In this document: in pieces, positions 24,675-32,776 of the stretch
Position numbering within the stretch: position 1 is the first letter of the stretch
Layout: the number at the start of each line of letters is the position of its first letter
Assembly (NCBI GenBank): GCA_035528395.1
Contig: DATKYR010000155.1
Location: 1-42,827, forward strand
Reading direction: 5' to 3'
Length of the DNA stretch: 42,827 nucleotides
Source of the DNA: NIOZ-UU13 sp035528395
GTDB taxonomy: Bacteria; Planctomycetota; Phycisphaerae; Sedimentisphaerales; Anaerobacaceae
Made by a program: the position numbers and the translations under genes
The notes under the pieces: model-generated
Seen by the model: only the letters and a program-made list of their open reading frames with translations
What the model was told of the DNA's origin: nothing
Database searches by the model: none

Positions 24675-25544
24675 ATGACTGCGAAGTATGCCTATTATCC
24701 AGGTTGCTCACTTCACTCGACCGGCTCCGAGTACGACGTATCATTTCGGGCCGTTTGTGAAAAGCTTGCGATAGATATTGAGGAGATCAAGGGGTGGATT
24801 TGCTGCGGCACTTCTCCAGCGCATTGTACATCCAGGCTTTTGTCACTTGCACTTCCTTTTGAGAATCTCTGCCTGGTGGATAAAATGGGGATGACCGATG
24901 TTGTCGCTCCGTGTGCCGCCTGTTTTGCTCGATTGAAGACCGCGATATATGAAGCAAATGAGGATGCTGAGATAGCCGGTCAGATCAGTGAGGCCCTTGA
25001 AAAACCGCTGCCCAAATCGGTGAATGTATTAAGTCCCCTTGAGATATTCTGCGACCGCGAAGGTATGGCCAAAGCGGTCACAAGGCAGTTGCCCGATCTA
25101 AAGGTTGTGTGCTATTACGGCTGTCTTCTTACCAGACCTTCTAAGGTTATGCAGTTCGACGAGTGCGAGTATCCGATGGCTATGGACGAGCTGCTTCGCT
25201 CATTGGGAATTGCAACACTTGACTGGTCGTATAAGACGGACTGTTGTGGCGGGGCCCTTGCGATGACTCGCACAGATGTAGTTCTCAAGCTGACGCATGA
25301 TATACTTGAGGAAGCCAAGGCAGTGGGTGCAAACGCTATCGCCGTTGCGTGTCCTTTGTGTCATGTCAATCTGGACACACGACAGGTGGAGGTCGAAAAG
25401 GAATACGGTGTTCAGTACGGTCTGCCAATATTCTATTTTACACAGCTCATGGCCCTGGCATTCGGAATACCCCAGGACAAATTGGGATTGCAGAAACATT
25501 TTGTCAGCGCAGACGAGTTATTGTCCGGCGTTTGCAAAGGATAG
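24675..25544 (+). CDS. hdrB: Heterodisulfide reductase subunit B-like protein
   Basis: The protein has 289 residues with two CCG domains. The first has PGCSLH, CCGTSPAHC and APCAACFARLK. The second has YYGCLLTRP, TDCCGGALAMTR and ACPLCHVNLD. In structurally known HdrB these cysteines hold two non-cubane [4Fe-4S] clusters that reduce the disulfide; all appear present, so it should be catalytically competent. GGGAGG lies ten bases before the ATG. It forms the usual HdrC-HdrB pair, and the HdrA-N/NuoE fusion follows after 33 bases. The substrate in this organism cannot be inferred from sequence. Confidence 0.93.
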   Translation: MTAKYAYYPGCSLHSTGSEYDVSFRAVCEKLAIDIEEIKGWICCGTSPAHCTSRLLSLALPFENLCLVDKMGMTDVVAPCAACFARLKTAIYEANEDAEIAGQISEALEKPLPKSVNVLSPLEIFCDREGMAKAVTRQLPDLKVVCYYGCLLTRPSKVMQFDECEYPMAMDELLRSLGIATLDWSYKTDCCGGALAMTRTDVVLKLTHDILEEAKAVGANAIAVACPLCHVNLDTRQVEVEKEYGVQYGLPIFYFTQLMALAFGIPQDKLGLQKHFVSADELLSGVCKG

Positions 25545-25577
25545 TTAGTCTTAAGATAGAGACGGGAGGACAAGTAA

Positions 25578-26459
25578 GTGGCTAAGGGAACAGATAAGAA
25601 GGTCGGTGCCGTACTTGTGGTTGGAGGCGGTGTGGGAGGTATGCAAGCCTCGCTTGATCTGGCTGAGGGAGGGTACAAGGTCTATCTTGTTGAAAAAGGT
25701 CCATCGATCGGCGGGGTAATGGCACAACTTGACAAGACGTTCCCTACGAATGACTGTGCGATGTGCACCCTCGCACCACGCATGGTCGATTGCGGCGGGC
25801 ACCTGAACATCGAGAAACTGACCTACTCTGAAATAGAATCAATCGAAGGCTCAGCAGGCAACTTCATGGTCCGCGTTAAGAAAAAGGCACGCTCCGTCGA
25901 TCCTGACAAGTGCACCGGCTGCGGTGAGTGTGTTGAAAACTGCCTTGTCAAAAACATTGTCTATCTCGAACAACCTGCCGTACCCAAGATTGAAATCGAA
26001 GAGGACGAGCGGATTAGGCTGGATAAAATCCTGAGTAGTTATGAAGGTGGCAGGGAAACTCTCGTACCTATTCTTCAAGACATCACCATTGAATTCAACT
26101 GGCTTCCGCCGGAAATATTGATGAGAGTTGCTGAGGTTAAGCAAATACCTCTTGAGCACATCTTGAGAATCGCCACTTTCTACAAAGCCTTCAGTCTCAA
26201 GCCTCGGGGCAAAAATATAATTACCGTTTGTACCGGTACTGCATGTCACGTGAAAGGGGCACAGAGAATTCTGGATAGGCTTGAGCGTGAGCTTGGTATA
26301 GAGACTGGAGAAACGACATCCGACATGCAGTTCACTCTTGAAGCGGTTCGCTGCCTGGGATGTTGTGGCCTGTCGCCTGTAGTCACAGTTGGTGAAGATT
26401 TATATGGCCAGATGAATCCGGCTAAGGCAGCAGCCCTTATAGACAAGTATCATGATTGA
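25578..26459 (+). CDS. Fusion of HdrA N-terminal half with NuoE/HndA
   Basis: The protein has 293 residues; GTG is preceded by GGGAGG. Residues 8-110 are the first half of the HdrA flavoprotein (GGGVGGMQASLDLAEGGY, a FAD dinucleotide fold, then FPTNDCAMCTLAPRMV and LTYSEIESIEG). One [4Fe-4S] motif follows at about 112-123 (CTGCGECVENC). HdrA similarity stops there, and NuoE-type sequence begins at about residue 150 (LVPILQDITIEFNWLPPE). It has the complete [2Fe-2S] set CTGTAC (about 218) and CLGCC (about 259). The missing second half of HdrA is found inside the protein at 32773-36018. It may bring an NAD(P)H module (NuoF) directly onto HdrA. The FAD fold alone is incomplete. Confidence 0.85.
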   Translation: MAKGTDKKVGAVLVVGGGVGGMQASLDLAEGGYKVYLVEKGPSIGGVMAQLDKTFPTNDCAMCTLAPRMVDCGGHLNIEKLTYSEIESIEGSAGNFMVRVKKKARSVDPDKCTGCGECVENCLVKNIVYLEQPAVPKIEIEEDERIRLDKILSSYEGGRETLVPILQDITIEFNWLPPEILMRVAEVKQIPLEHILRIATFYKAFSLKPRGKNIITVCTGTACHVKGAQRILDRLERELGIETGETTSDMQFTLEAVRCLGCCGLSPVVTVGEDLYGQMNPAKAAALIDKYHD

Positions 26460-26471
26460 AAGAGAATAGGT

Positions 26472-26855
26472 ATGTCCAAGATTAAACCGGAAGACCTTGA
26501 GAGAATTAGGGAGCGAATGGCCAGGACAATGAGCCTGCGGGACGGAGACGCTCGGGTTAAGATTACGGTTCATATGGGAACGTGCGGTATTGCCGCAGGC
26601 GCAAGGAAGATAATGAGTGCGTTGCTTGCCCTGGTTGAGGAGAAGGACTCGAAGGATATTGTTCTTACTGCTTCGGGTTGCGCGGGACTGTGTAGCCGCG
26701 AACCGATGATGACCGTCGAACTCAAGGGAGAAGCCCCCATTAAATATGTTGACCTGAACGAAGAGAAGACCAGGAAAATCTTCTCTGAACATGTTTTGTC
26801 GGGCGAGGTGGTCGAAGAGTATGCTTTGGCTATCGGGAGCGAGCGCGTTGGATAG
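26472..26855 (+). CDS. HndB-like thioredoxin-fold ferredoxin
   Basis: The protein has 127 residues. It resembles HndB of NADP-reducing hydrogenases and the N-terminal domain of the NuoF fusion at 17624. It has MGTCGIAAGARKIM near residue 37 and ASGCAGLCSREP near residue 77. Only three of the four usual [2Fe-2S] cysteines are visible, as is common in this subfamily from memory. It begins 12 bases after the HdrA-NuoE stop and is followed after 27 bases by the second NuoF-GltD fusion. Together they give an HndA-HndB-HndC order. Confidence 0.85.
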   Translation: MSKIKPEDLERIRERMARTMSLRDGDARVKITVHMGTCGIAAGARKIMSALLALVEEKDSKDIVLTASGCAGLCSREPMMTVELKGEAPIKYVDLNEEKTRKIFSEHVLSGEVVEEYALAIGSERVG

Positions 26856-26882
26856 GAACTTAAGCCCAATGGAGATTAGTGA

Positions 26883-29800
26883 ATGAAACCCTCTCGAACA
26901 CACGTTATGCTCTGTGCCGGGACCGGTTGTGTGTCAAACAGAGCATTCAGGATAAAGGAATCACTCGAACGAGAGATCAAAAAGCACAACCTTCAGGATG
27001 AGGTTGGAGTCGTGATGACGGGCTGCAACGGCTTTTGCGCCCAGGGGCCGGTAGCTGTAGTCAGGCCGGACGAAATCTTTTATCAACTGCTGACCGAAGA
27101 TGATATTGCCCATCTTGTTGAGGAGCATTTCCTTAAGGGAAGACCGGTAGAGCGACTGATGTATATTCCTCCTACCGAAGAATTCGTTGTCCCGAAGATG
27201 AGCGATATCGGCTTCTTTAGCAAGCAGAGGCTGATTGCATTGCGTAACAGGGGGATGATCGATCCCGAACAGATTGACGAGTACATTGCTCGAGATGGGT
27301 ACATGGCTCTGGCTAAAGCGCTTACCCGGATGAAGCCGGAACAAATAATAGAGGAGGTAAAAGCCTCTGGATTGCGAGGCAGAGGCGGGGCTGGTTTCCC
27401 GACAGGTAGAAAGTGGGAATTGGCTCGGGCATCGAAAGGCGACACTAAGCACTTGGTCTGCAATGCCGACGAAGGCGATCCGGGCGCGTTTATGGATCGA
27501 AGTATAATCGAGTCCGACCCGCATTCCGTTCTGGAAGGGATGATAATCGGAGCAAGGGCGATCGGTGCATCTCACGGATATATATACATCAGAAATGAAT
27601 ATCCGTTGGCACGGGAAAGATTGGTTAAAGCAATCAAACAGGCCAGAGAGTATGGTTTGTTAGGTGAAGACATTTTCGGCACCGGCTTTAATTTTGATAT
27701 TTCCATCCACAGAGGAGCCGGAGCATTTGTTTGTGGTGAGGAGACATCGCTAATAGCTTCCCTGGAGGGTAGAGCCCCTGAGCCGAAAGTCAGACCGCCT
27801 TTTCCCGTACAGTCCGGACTCTGGAATGAGCCCACTAATATCAACAATGTCGAAACATGGGCTAATGTCCCGGAGATTATCAATCGGGGAGCAGAATGGT
27901 TCTCCAGTATCGGCACTGAGACCAGCAAAGGTACAAAAGTCTTCTCTGTAGTTGGCAAGGTCAGAAATACAGGCCTTGTTGAGGTGCCGATGGGTATTAC
28001 CTTACGGGAGATAGTATACGATATTGGAGGTGGTATACCCAACAACAAAAAATTTAAGTCGGTTCAGACAGGCGGCCCTTCCGGCGGCTGCATCCCGGTG
28101 TCCCTTCTGGATTTGCCCATCGATTATGAGAGGCTTGCCGAGGTTGGTTCCATCATGGGTTCCGGGGGACTGATAGTGATGGATGAGGACACCTGTATGG
28201 TAGATGTGGCCAGGTATTTCCTTGAGTTTTTGAAAGATGAGTCCTGCGGTAAATGCACTGCGTGCCGCGAAGGCGTGGATGTGATGTATCAGATTCTGAC
28301 CAATATCTGCGCCGGCAACGGCAGGGAAGAGGATATTGCTTTACTTGAGGAGTTGTCTGAGGCAGTGAAGGATTCAGCTTTATGTGCTCTGGGAAGAACG
28401 GCACCGAATCCTGTTCTCAGCACTATCCGTTATTTTCGGGACGAATATGAGGCACACATCAAGTATAAGAGGTGTCCTGCAGCCGTTTGCAAAGGGATAA
28501 TCTCGTCGCCATGCCAGCATACCTGCCCCCTGGAACAAGATGTACCTTGTTATGTTGGTCTTATTGCTCAAGGGAAATTCGAACAGGCCATAGGTATTGT
28601 AAAGGAGAAGAATCCTCTGCCTTCTGTTTGTGGCAGGGTTTGTACTGCTACTTGTGAGGCCAAATGTCGAGCCGGTGAGATGGGCGGAGACGCAATCTCA
28701 ATCCGGATGCTTAAAAGGTTCCTGGCTGATTATGAACGCGAAAAAGGGCTTCATATCATGCCCAAGCCGAAGCAGTCAAGGCCGGAACGGGTGGCAATTG
28801 TAGGCTCGGGGCCTGCAGGACTTACATGTGCTCACTATCTTGCACTTGAGGGATATCAAGTCACCATTTACGAGTCGCTGCCGGTTGCGGGCGGAATGCT
28901 TGCCGTCGGCATTCCGGACTACCGGTTGCCCAAGAATATTTTGGATTGGGAGATCGAAAATATCAAGAGTCTGGGAGTAGACATCAAGACGAATACCACT
29001 GTCGGTATAGATATACGGCTCCAGGATCTCTGGTCGAAATATGAGGCGGTATTCATCGCAACCGGAACTCACAAGGGACTGAAGATGAACATTGAAGGTG
29101 AAGAATCTCCGCAGGTCATCGATGCGGTGGACTTCCTGCGTGCGGTTAACCTCGGGCGAGAGGTTGAGATTGGCCAAACGGTAGCCGTGATCGGCGGAGG
29201 AGACGCAGCTATTGATGCGGCCAGGACTGCCAAGCGCTTAGGAAAGGATGTGAAGATACTGTACAGGAGAACAAGACGGGAGATGCCTGCAGCTAAAGAA
29301 GAGGTCGAAGGGGCAGTTGAAGAGGGAATCGAAATCCAATTTCTCGTTGCCCCTGTGAGGGTCTTGTCTGAGAATGGCCAATTGAAAGGGATTGAGTGCG
29401 TTAGGATGGAACTGGGAGATATCGACAAAAGCGGCAGGAGAAGGCCTGTTCCGATTAAAGGGTCGGAATTTACAATGGATATTGATACCTTAATGCCGGC
29501 AATAGGCCAGCAGCCGGATCCAAGTGCCGTGCCGAGAGATAAACATCTCAAGACCTCCAAGGCCAACACCATCGAAGTTAGCCCGGACACCCTTTACTCA
29601 GGGATGAATGGAGTTTATGCCGGTGGCGATGTTGTCAGCGGTCCGAATACAGTTACCGCAGCGATGGCTCACGGAAAAATTGCTGCCAAAATGATACATA
29701 AGTATATCCAGGAGCTTCCCATGGAGCGGGAATACAAAGTGACCCGGCCGGTCGCACACGTTGAAGCCGTGGAGCTGGCTGAAAAGGAGATAGAAGAACT

Positions 29801-29954
29801 GCAAAAACCTTCGATGCCTCTTCTGTCTCTGGAAGAACGGTCTGGCAATTTTAAAGAAGTAGAATTGGGATTTACTGAAGAGATGGCTGTCAGAGAGGCA
29901 AAACGTTGTCTGCGATGTGATCTGGAGTTAAAAGAAGAGGTTGAAGCCTCATGA
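26883..29954 (+). CDS. NuoF-GltD fusion, copy 2 (HndC-like)
   Basis: The protein has 1023 residues. The N-terminal thioredoxin-fold ferredoxin has all four ligands (CAGTGC, CNGFC). The NuoF FMN/NADH core shows GRGGAGFPTGRKWE (about 162) and CNADEGDPGAFMDRS (about 194). ESCGKCTACREG (about 453) supplies the N3 cluster. About 530-625 is the GltD/NfnB Fe-S domain (CQHTCPLEQDVPC, CGRVCTATCEAKC). The FAD motif GSGPAG is at about 640, the pyridine-nucleotide motif GGGDAAIDAA at about 770, and the end reads RCLRCDLEL. It is a clear paralogue of the 17624 protein, so there are two such flavoproteins in one cluster. The stop overlaps the next ATG. Confidence 0.92.
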   Translation: MKPSRTHVMLCAGTGCVSNRAFRIKESLEREIKKHNLQDEVGVVMTGCNGFCAQGPVAVVRPDEIFYQLLTEDDIAHLVEEHFLKGRPVERLMYIPPTEEFVVPKMSDIGFFSKQRLIALRNRGMIDPEQIDEYIARDGYMALAKALTRMKPEQIIEEVKASGLRGRGGAGFPTGRKWELARASKGDTKHLVCNADEGDPGAFMDRSIIESDPHSVLEGMIIGARAIGASHGYIYIRNEYPLARERLVKAIKQAREYGLLGEDIFGTGFNFDISIHRGAGAFVCGEETSLIASLEGRAPEPKVRPPFPVQSGLWNEPTNINNVETWANVPEIINRGAEWFSSIGTETSKGTKVFSVVGKVRNTGLVEVPMGITLREIVYDIGGGIPNNKKFKSVQTGGPSGGCIPVSLLDLPIDYERLAEVGSIMGSGGLIVMDEDTCMVDVARYFLEFLKDESCGKCTACREGVDVMYQILTNICAGNGREEDIALLEELSEAVKDSALCALGRTAPNPVLSTIRYFRDEYEAHIKYKRCPAAVCKGIISSPCQHTCPLEQDVPCYVGLIAQGKFEQAIGIVKEKNPLPSVCGRVCTATCEAKCRAGEMGGDAISIRMLKRFLADYEREKGLHIMPKPKQSRPERVAIVGSGPAGLTCAHYLALEGYQVTIYESLPVAGGMLAVGIPDYRLPKNILDWEIENIKSLGVDIKTNTTVGIDIRLQDLWSKYEAVFIATGTHKGLKMNIEGEESPQVIDAVDFLRAVNLGREVEIGQTVAVIGGGDAAIDAARTAKRLGKDVKILYRRTRREMPAAKEEVEGAVEEGIEIQFLVAPVRVLSENGQLKGIECVRMELGDIDKSGRRRPVPIKGSEFTMDIDTLMPAIGQQPDPSAVPRDKHLKTSKANTIEVSPDTLYSGMNGVYAGGDVVSGPNTVTAAMAHGKIAAKMIHKYIQELPMEREYKVTRPVAHVEAVELAEKEIEELQKPSMPLLSLEERSGNFKEVELGFTEEMAVREAKRCLRCDLELKEEVEAS

Positions 29955-30307
29955 AGTTGAAGGATATAAAAAGAATACTGGAGGCGGAAGTCCTCGTGGG
30001 CGAGGATCTCCTATCTGAAGAAGTTGTAATGGCTTGCGGGTCTGACTTGATGAGCGATGTTTTGGCATTTGCTAAGCATGGAGCTATCCTGTTGACCGGT
30101 TTGACTAATCCGCAAGTGGTCCGCACTGCAGAAATGGCGGATCTGCGAGCCATATGCTTCGTCCGTGGGAAAAAGCCTGGTCAGGAAACTATTGAAATAG
30201 CTGAATCCAAAGATATTCCTTTATTGACGACGCCTTTACCGATGTTTGAATCTTGTGGTCGGTTATATCGAGAAGGACTTCCTGGTTGCTCTGAATATGA
30301 GAAATAA
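29951..30307 (+). CDS. DRTGG-domain protein 1
   Basis: The protein has 118 residues and its ATG overlaps the upstream stop. The whole length fits a DRTGG-type fold (VACGSDLMSDVLAFAKHGAILLTGLTNPQVVRTAEM, then AICFVRGKKP and IPLLTTPLPMFESCGRLY). DRTGG domains are small modules often attached to CBS domains and thought to sense nucleotides; the biochemical role is not established. From memory, similar genes accompany bifurcating [FeFe] hydrogenase operons in Clostridia. This one begins the five-gene regulatory set between NuoF-GltD and HdrA. Confidence 0.78.
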   Translation: MKLKDIKRILEAEVLVGEDLLSEEVVMACGSDLMSDVLAFAKHGAILLTGLTNPQVVRTAEMADLRAICFVRGKKPGQETIEIAESKDIPLLTTPLPMFESCGRLYREGLPGCSEYEK

Positions 30308-30328
30308 TATCAAATAGGATATTTTCAA

Positions 30329-31270
30329 GTGACATCAGACAGCAAAATCAGCAAGATTCATGAATTATTCTATGAAATCAGGGTGAGCGATGTAATGAAG
30401 AGAGATGTTTTTACGGTTAGTCCGCGGACCCACATGAGTGTTTTAAGGGTGATCTTGCGGGAGAACCGTATCTCTGGGACACCGGTCATAGACAAGGGCA
30501 AAATGGTAGGCGTTATCAGTGTTGAGGATTTTATTAAGTGGCTGGCTAATCGGGAGCAGGATTGTCCCATCGGTGAGAAGATGACCAGAAATGTTCAAAC
30601 CCTTTATGCCGATGAACCATTAATCCACGCCATCAACAAATTTGAACGGCATGGTTTTGGCCGGCTCGTGGTCATTGAACGACAGGACAAAAGACTCCTT
30701 GGCATTGTTACGAAGGGAGATATTATTGAGGGTCTGCTTAAAAAATTAGAGATTGATTATTACGAAGAAGAAGAAGTTTGTCAGTATCGAGTAAGGCATT
30801 TTTTTGAGGATATTCTTGCAGATAGGGCAGAGCTCCTTTTTCAATATGACGTGATAGGTCATGATTTCAAGCGGGCAGGAGAAAGTGCCAGCCGGGTAAA
30901 GACTACCCTGCGACGCCTCGGCCTGCACCCTAAAATTATTCGCCGGGTTGCCATCGCCACGTTTGAAGCAGAGATGAACCTGATCGTTTACACGGATGGG
31001 GGAAAGATATGTGTTCGTGTTGAGCCGAATGAGATATTTGTAAAAGTGGAAGATTCCGGCCCGGGAATCCTCGATGTCGAGAGGGCTTTGCAACCGGGCT
31101 ATTCAACTGCCCCGGAGTGGGTCAGAGAGCTGGGATTTGGAGCTGGTATGGGCCTGAATAATATCCAGAAGTGCGCCAATAAAATGGACCTAAGATCTAC
31201 TGTTGGGAAGGGAACGCAGTTAAGTTTTTACATCTCTATTGAAGATGGAGCCAAGAATGAAATTAACTGA
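30329..31270 (+). CDS. CBS-pair protein with HATPase (anti-sigma/serine kinase-like) domain
   Basis: The protein has 313 residues; GTG with AGGAT eight bases upstream. Residues 15-145 hold two CBS motifs (VSDVMKRDVFTVSPRT, GTPVIDKGKMVGVISVEDF; then IGEKMTRNVQTL, LGIVTKGDIIEG), which bind adenosine ligands. Residues 175-310 are a GHKL ATPase of RsbW type (FEAEMNLIVYTD, VEDSGPGI, GFGAGMGLNNIQKCA). There is no histidine phosphorylation domain. It could phosphorylate or sequester a partner in response to AMP/ATP or NAD-type ligands. It overlaps the next gene by 14 bases. Confidence 0.85.
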   Translation: MTSDSKISKIHELFYEIRVSDVMKRDVFTVSPRTHMSVLRVILRENRISGTPVIDKGKMVGVISVEDFIKWLANREQDCPIGEKMTRNVQTLYADEPLIHAINKFERHGFGRLVVIERQDKRLLGIVTKGDIIEGLLKKLEIDYYEEEEVCQYRVRHFFEDILADRAELLFQYDVIGHDFKRAGESASRVKTTLRRLGLHPKIIRRVAIATFEAEMNLIVYTDGGKICVRVEPNEIFVKVEDSGPGILDVERALQPGYSTAPEWVRELGFGAGMGLNNIQKCANKMDLRSTVGKGTQLSFYISIEDGAKNEIN

Positions 31271-31604
31271 ATTGATTCAGAAGCTCAATCTGAGCGTAAG
31301 GTCGGCAAAAGTTCATCTGGACCGCGAGGTTACCGGCGGTTATGCGAGCGATCTCCTTAGTGATGTCCTTGCCAATAGTAAAGAAGGAAACCTTTGGATT
31401 ACTTTACAGATTCATCAGAATATCGTGGGCGTGGCCAGTATGAAAGATCTTGCCGGAATCATATTAGTAAATAATAGAGAGCCTGAGCCGGAAACACTGG
31501 AGAAAGCAGAGGCAGAAAAAGTACCGATTATGGTAAGCGAGATGCCGACCTTTGAACTTATCGGCATGCTCTATAGTTTGGGAGTTGTCGGAACTAAACA
31601 ATGA
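31257..31604 (+). CDS. DRTGG-domain protein 2
   Basis: The protein has 115 residues. ATG 31257 with GGAG seven bases upstream was chosen over an in-frame start at 31239. It is a diverged paralogue of the 29951 protein (GGYASDLLSDVLANSKEGNLWITL, IVGVASMKDLAGIILVNNREP, IMVSEMPTFELIGMLYSLG). The start lies inside the preceding gene, and the stop overlaps the PHP gene start (ATGA), indicating tight translational coupling. The two DRTGG proteins flank the CBS-ATPase and may form a heteromeric sensor with it; that is inference. Confidence 0.78.
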   Translation: MKLTELIQKLNLSVRSAKVHLDREVTGGYASDLLSDVLANSKEGNLWITLQIHQNIVGVASMKDLAGIILVNNREPEPETLEKAEAEKVPIMVSEMPTFELIGMLYSLGVVGTKQ

Positions 31605-32317
31605 GGAAAATAAGGGCTGACCTGCATCTGCACACTTGCCTTTCTCCTTGTGCTGACAATCAGATGCAGACAACGGCTATAATTGAACAGGCCAAAAAAG
31701 TAGGTTTGGATATGATAGGGATATGTGACCATAATTCTGCTGAGAATGTAAGCGCAGTGATGAAAGCCGGTAAACGACAGGGGCTTGCAGTTATTCCAGG
31801 CATTGAGATTACCTCGCGGGAGGAAGTGCATATCCTCGGATTTTTCAACACCGAGCAGGACCTGATGCACATACAGGATATAATCTACCAAAACCTCGCC
31901 AGCCAAAACGATGAGCAGGCCTTTGGCCCTCAGCTGGTCGTTGATGAATTTGGTAATGTAGTGGGTAAGAATCCCAGACTGTTGATCGGGGCCACTAACC
32001 TGACTATAGAGAAGATAATTGAGATGATTCACCAGTGGGCCGGACTGGCTATTGCCTCTCACATCGACCGACAGCGTTTCAGCCTGATTGGCCAGTTAGG
32101 TTTCATTCCCAAAGGATTGAAACTGGATGCCGTGGAGGTCACGAGCCCGCTTTCAGCCGGGCAGAAATATGACTATCCGGTGGTTACTTCTTCCGATGCT
32201 CATTTTTTGGAGGACATCGGAAAGAGTTATACCTGCTTTATGATAGAGGATACATCTGTCCGGGAGATTGGAAAGGCGTTGCGCTGTGAGCTGGGAAGGA
32301 TGGTCGTTAGCAATTGA
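31601..32317 (+). CDS. PHP-domain metal-dependent phosphoesterase-like protein
   Basis: The protein has 238 residues. The full set of PHP metal-ligand motifs is visible: DLHLHTCLSPC (residues 7-17), GICDHNS, IPGIEITSREEVHILGFF, ASHIDR and TSSDAHFL. It should bind two or three metal ions and hydrolyse a phosphoester or nucleotide, for example a second messenger or nucleotide phosphate; the exact substrate is unknown. It sits between DRTGG protein 2 and the HATPase gene with overlapping or abutting ends. The same family accompanies [FeFe] hydrogenase operons in other anaerobes, from memory. Confidence 0.85.
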   Translation: MRKIRADLHLHTCLSPCADNQMQTTAIIEQAKKVGLDMIGICDHNSAENVSAVMKAGKRQGLAVIPGIEITSREEVHILGFFNTEQDLMHIQDIIYQNLASQNDEQAFGPQLVVDEFGNVVGKNPRLLIGATNLTIEKIIEMIHQWAGLAIASHIDRQRFSLIGQLGFIPKGLKLDAVEVTSPLSAGQKYDYPVVTSSDAHFLEDIGKSYTCFMIEDTSVREIGKALRCELGRMVVSN

Positions 32318-32776
32318 ATGGAAGATTTTTCGCTGCATATCCTGGACATTGCAGAAAACTCGATTGCCGCTGCGGCAAGGAGAATTGAAATTAAAATTGA
32401 TGAAGACAAAGATAAAGACTTGTTGACTATCGAGATTATTGATGATGGTAAGGGTATGGACCGGAAGGCTTTGAAAAAAGCTCTTGATCCTTTTTTCACA
32501 ACACGCAAAACCCGCAAAGTTGGCTTAGGCCTGTCCTTTCTGGCTCAGGCGGCCAAAGAGAGCGGTGGAAAAATTGAGCTGAACTCTAAACCACATGAAG
32601 GAACAACGGTCAAGGCGACATTTCGCTTGAGCCATCCGGACTGCAAACCTATGGGTGATATTAATGAGACCATACGCATCTTGGTGGTAGCCCACCCTGA
32701 GATTGATTTTATTTACGAGCATCAGAAAGACAATTCAATATATCGTTTTGACACGAGAGAAACAGGCAGAAAATGA
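32318..32776 (+). CDS. Stand-alone HATPase-domain protein
   Basis: The protein has 152 residues; its ATG directly abuts the stop of the PHP gene. It contains only a GHKL ATP-binding domain (LDIAENSIAAAARR, IIDDGKGMD, FFTTRKTRKVGLGLSFLAQA, GTTVKATF) and a 40-residue tail. There is no histidine-containing dimerisation domain, so it is not a normal sensor kinase. Kin proteins of this form occur next to HydABC hydrogenase genes. It probably acts with the upstream PHP and CBS-ATPase proteins. Its stop overlaps the following start (ATGA). Confidence 0.85.
   Translation: MEDFSLHILDIAENSIAAAARRIEIKIDEDKDKDLLTIEIIDDGKGMDRKALKKALDPFFTTRKTRKVGLGLSFLAQAAKESGGKIELNSKPHEGTTVKATFRLSHPDCKPMGDINETIRILVVAHPEIDFIYEHQKDNSIYRFDTRETGRK

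Noticed and set aside
25578..26459. HdrA pseudogene fragment
   Set aside because: The frame continues cleanly into a full NuoE domain with all cluster ligands and has a good ribosome binding site. The missing HdrA half is present in another fusion of the same cluster.
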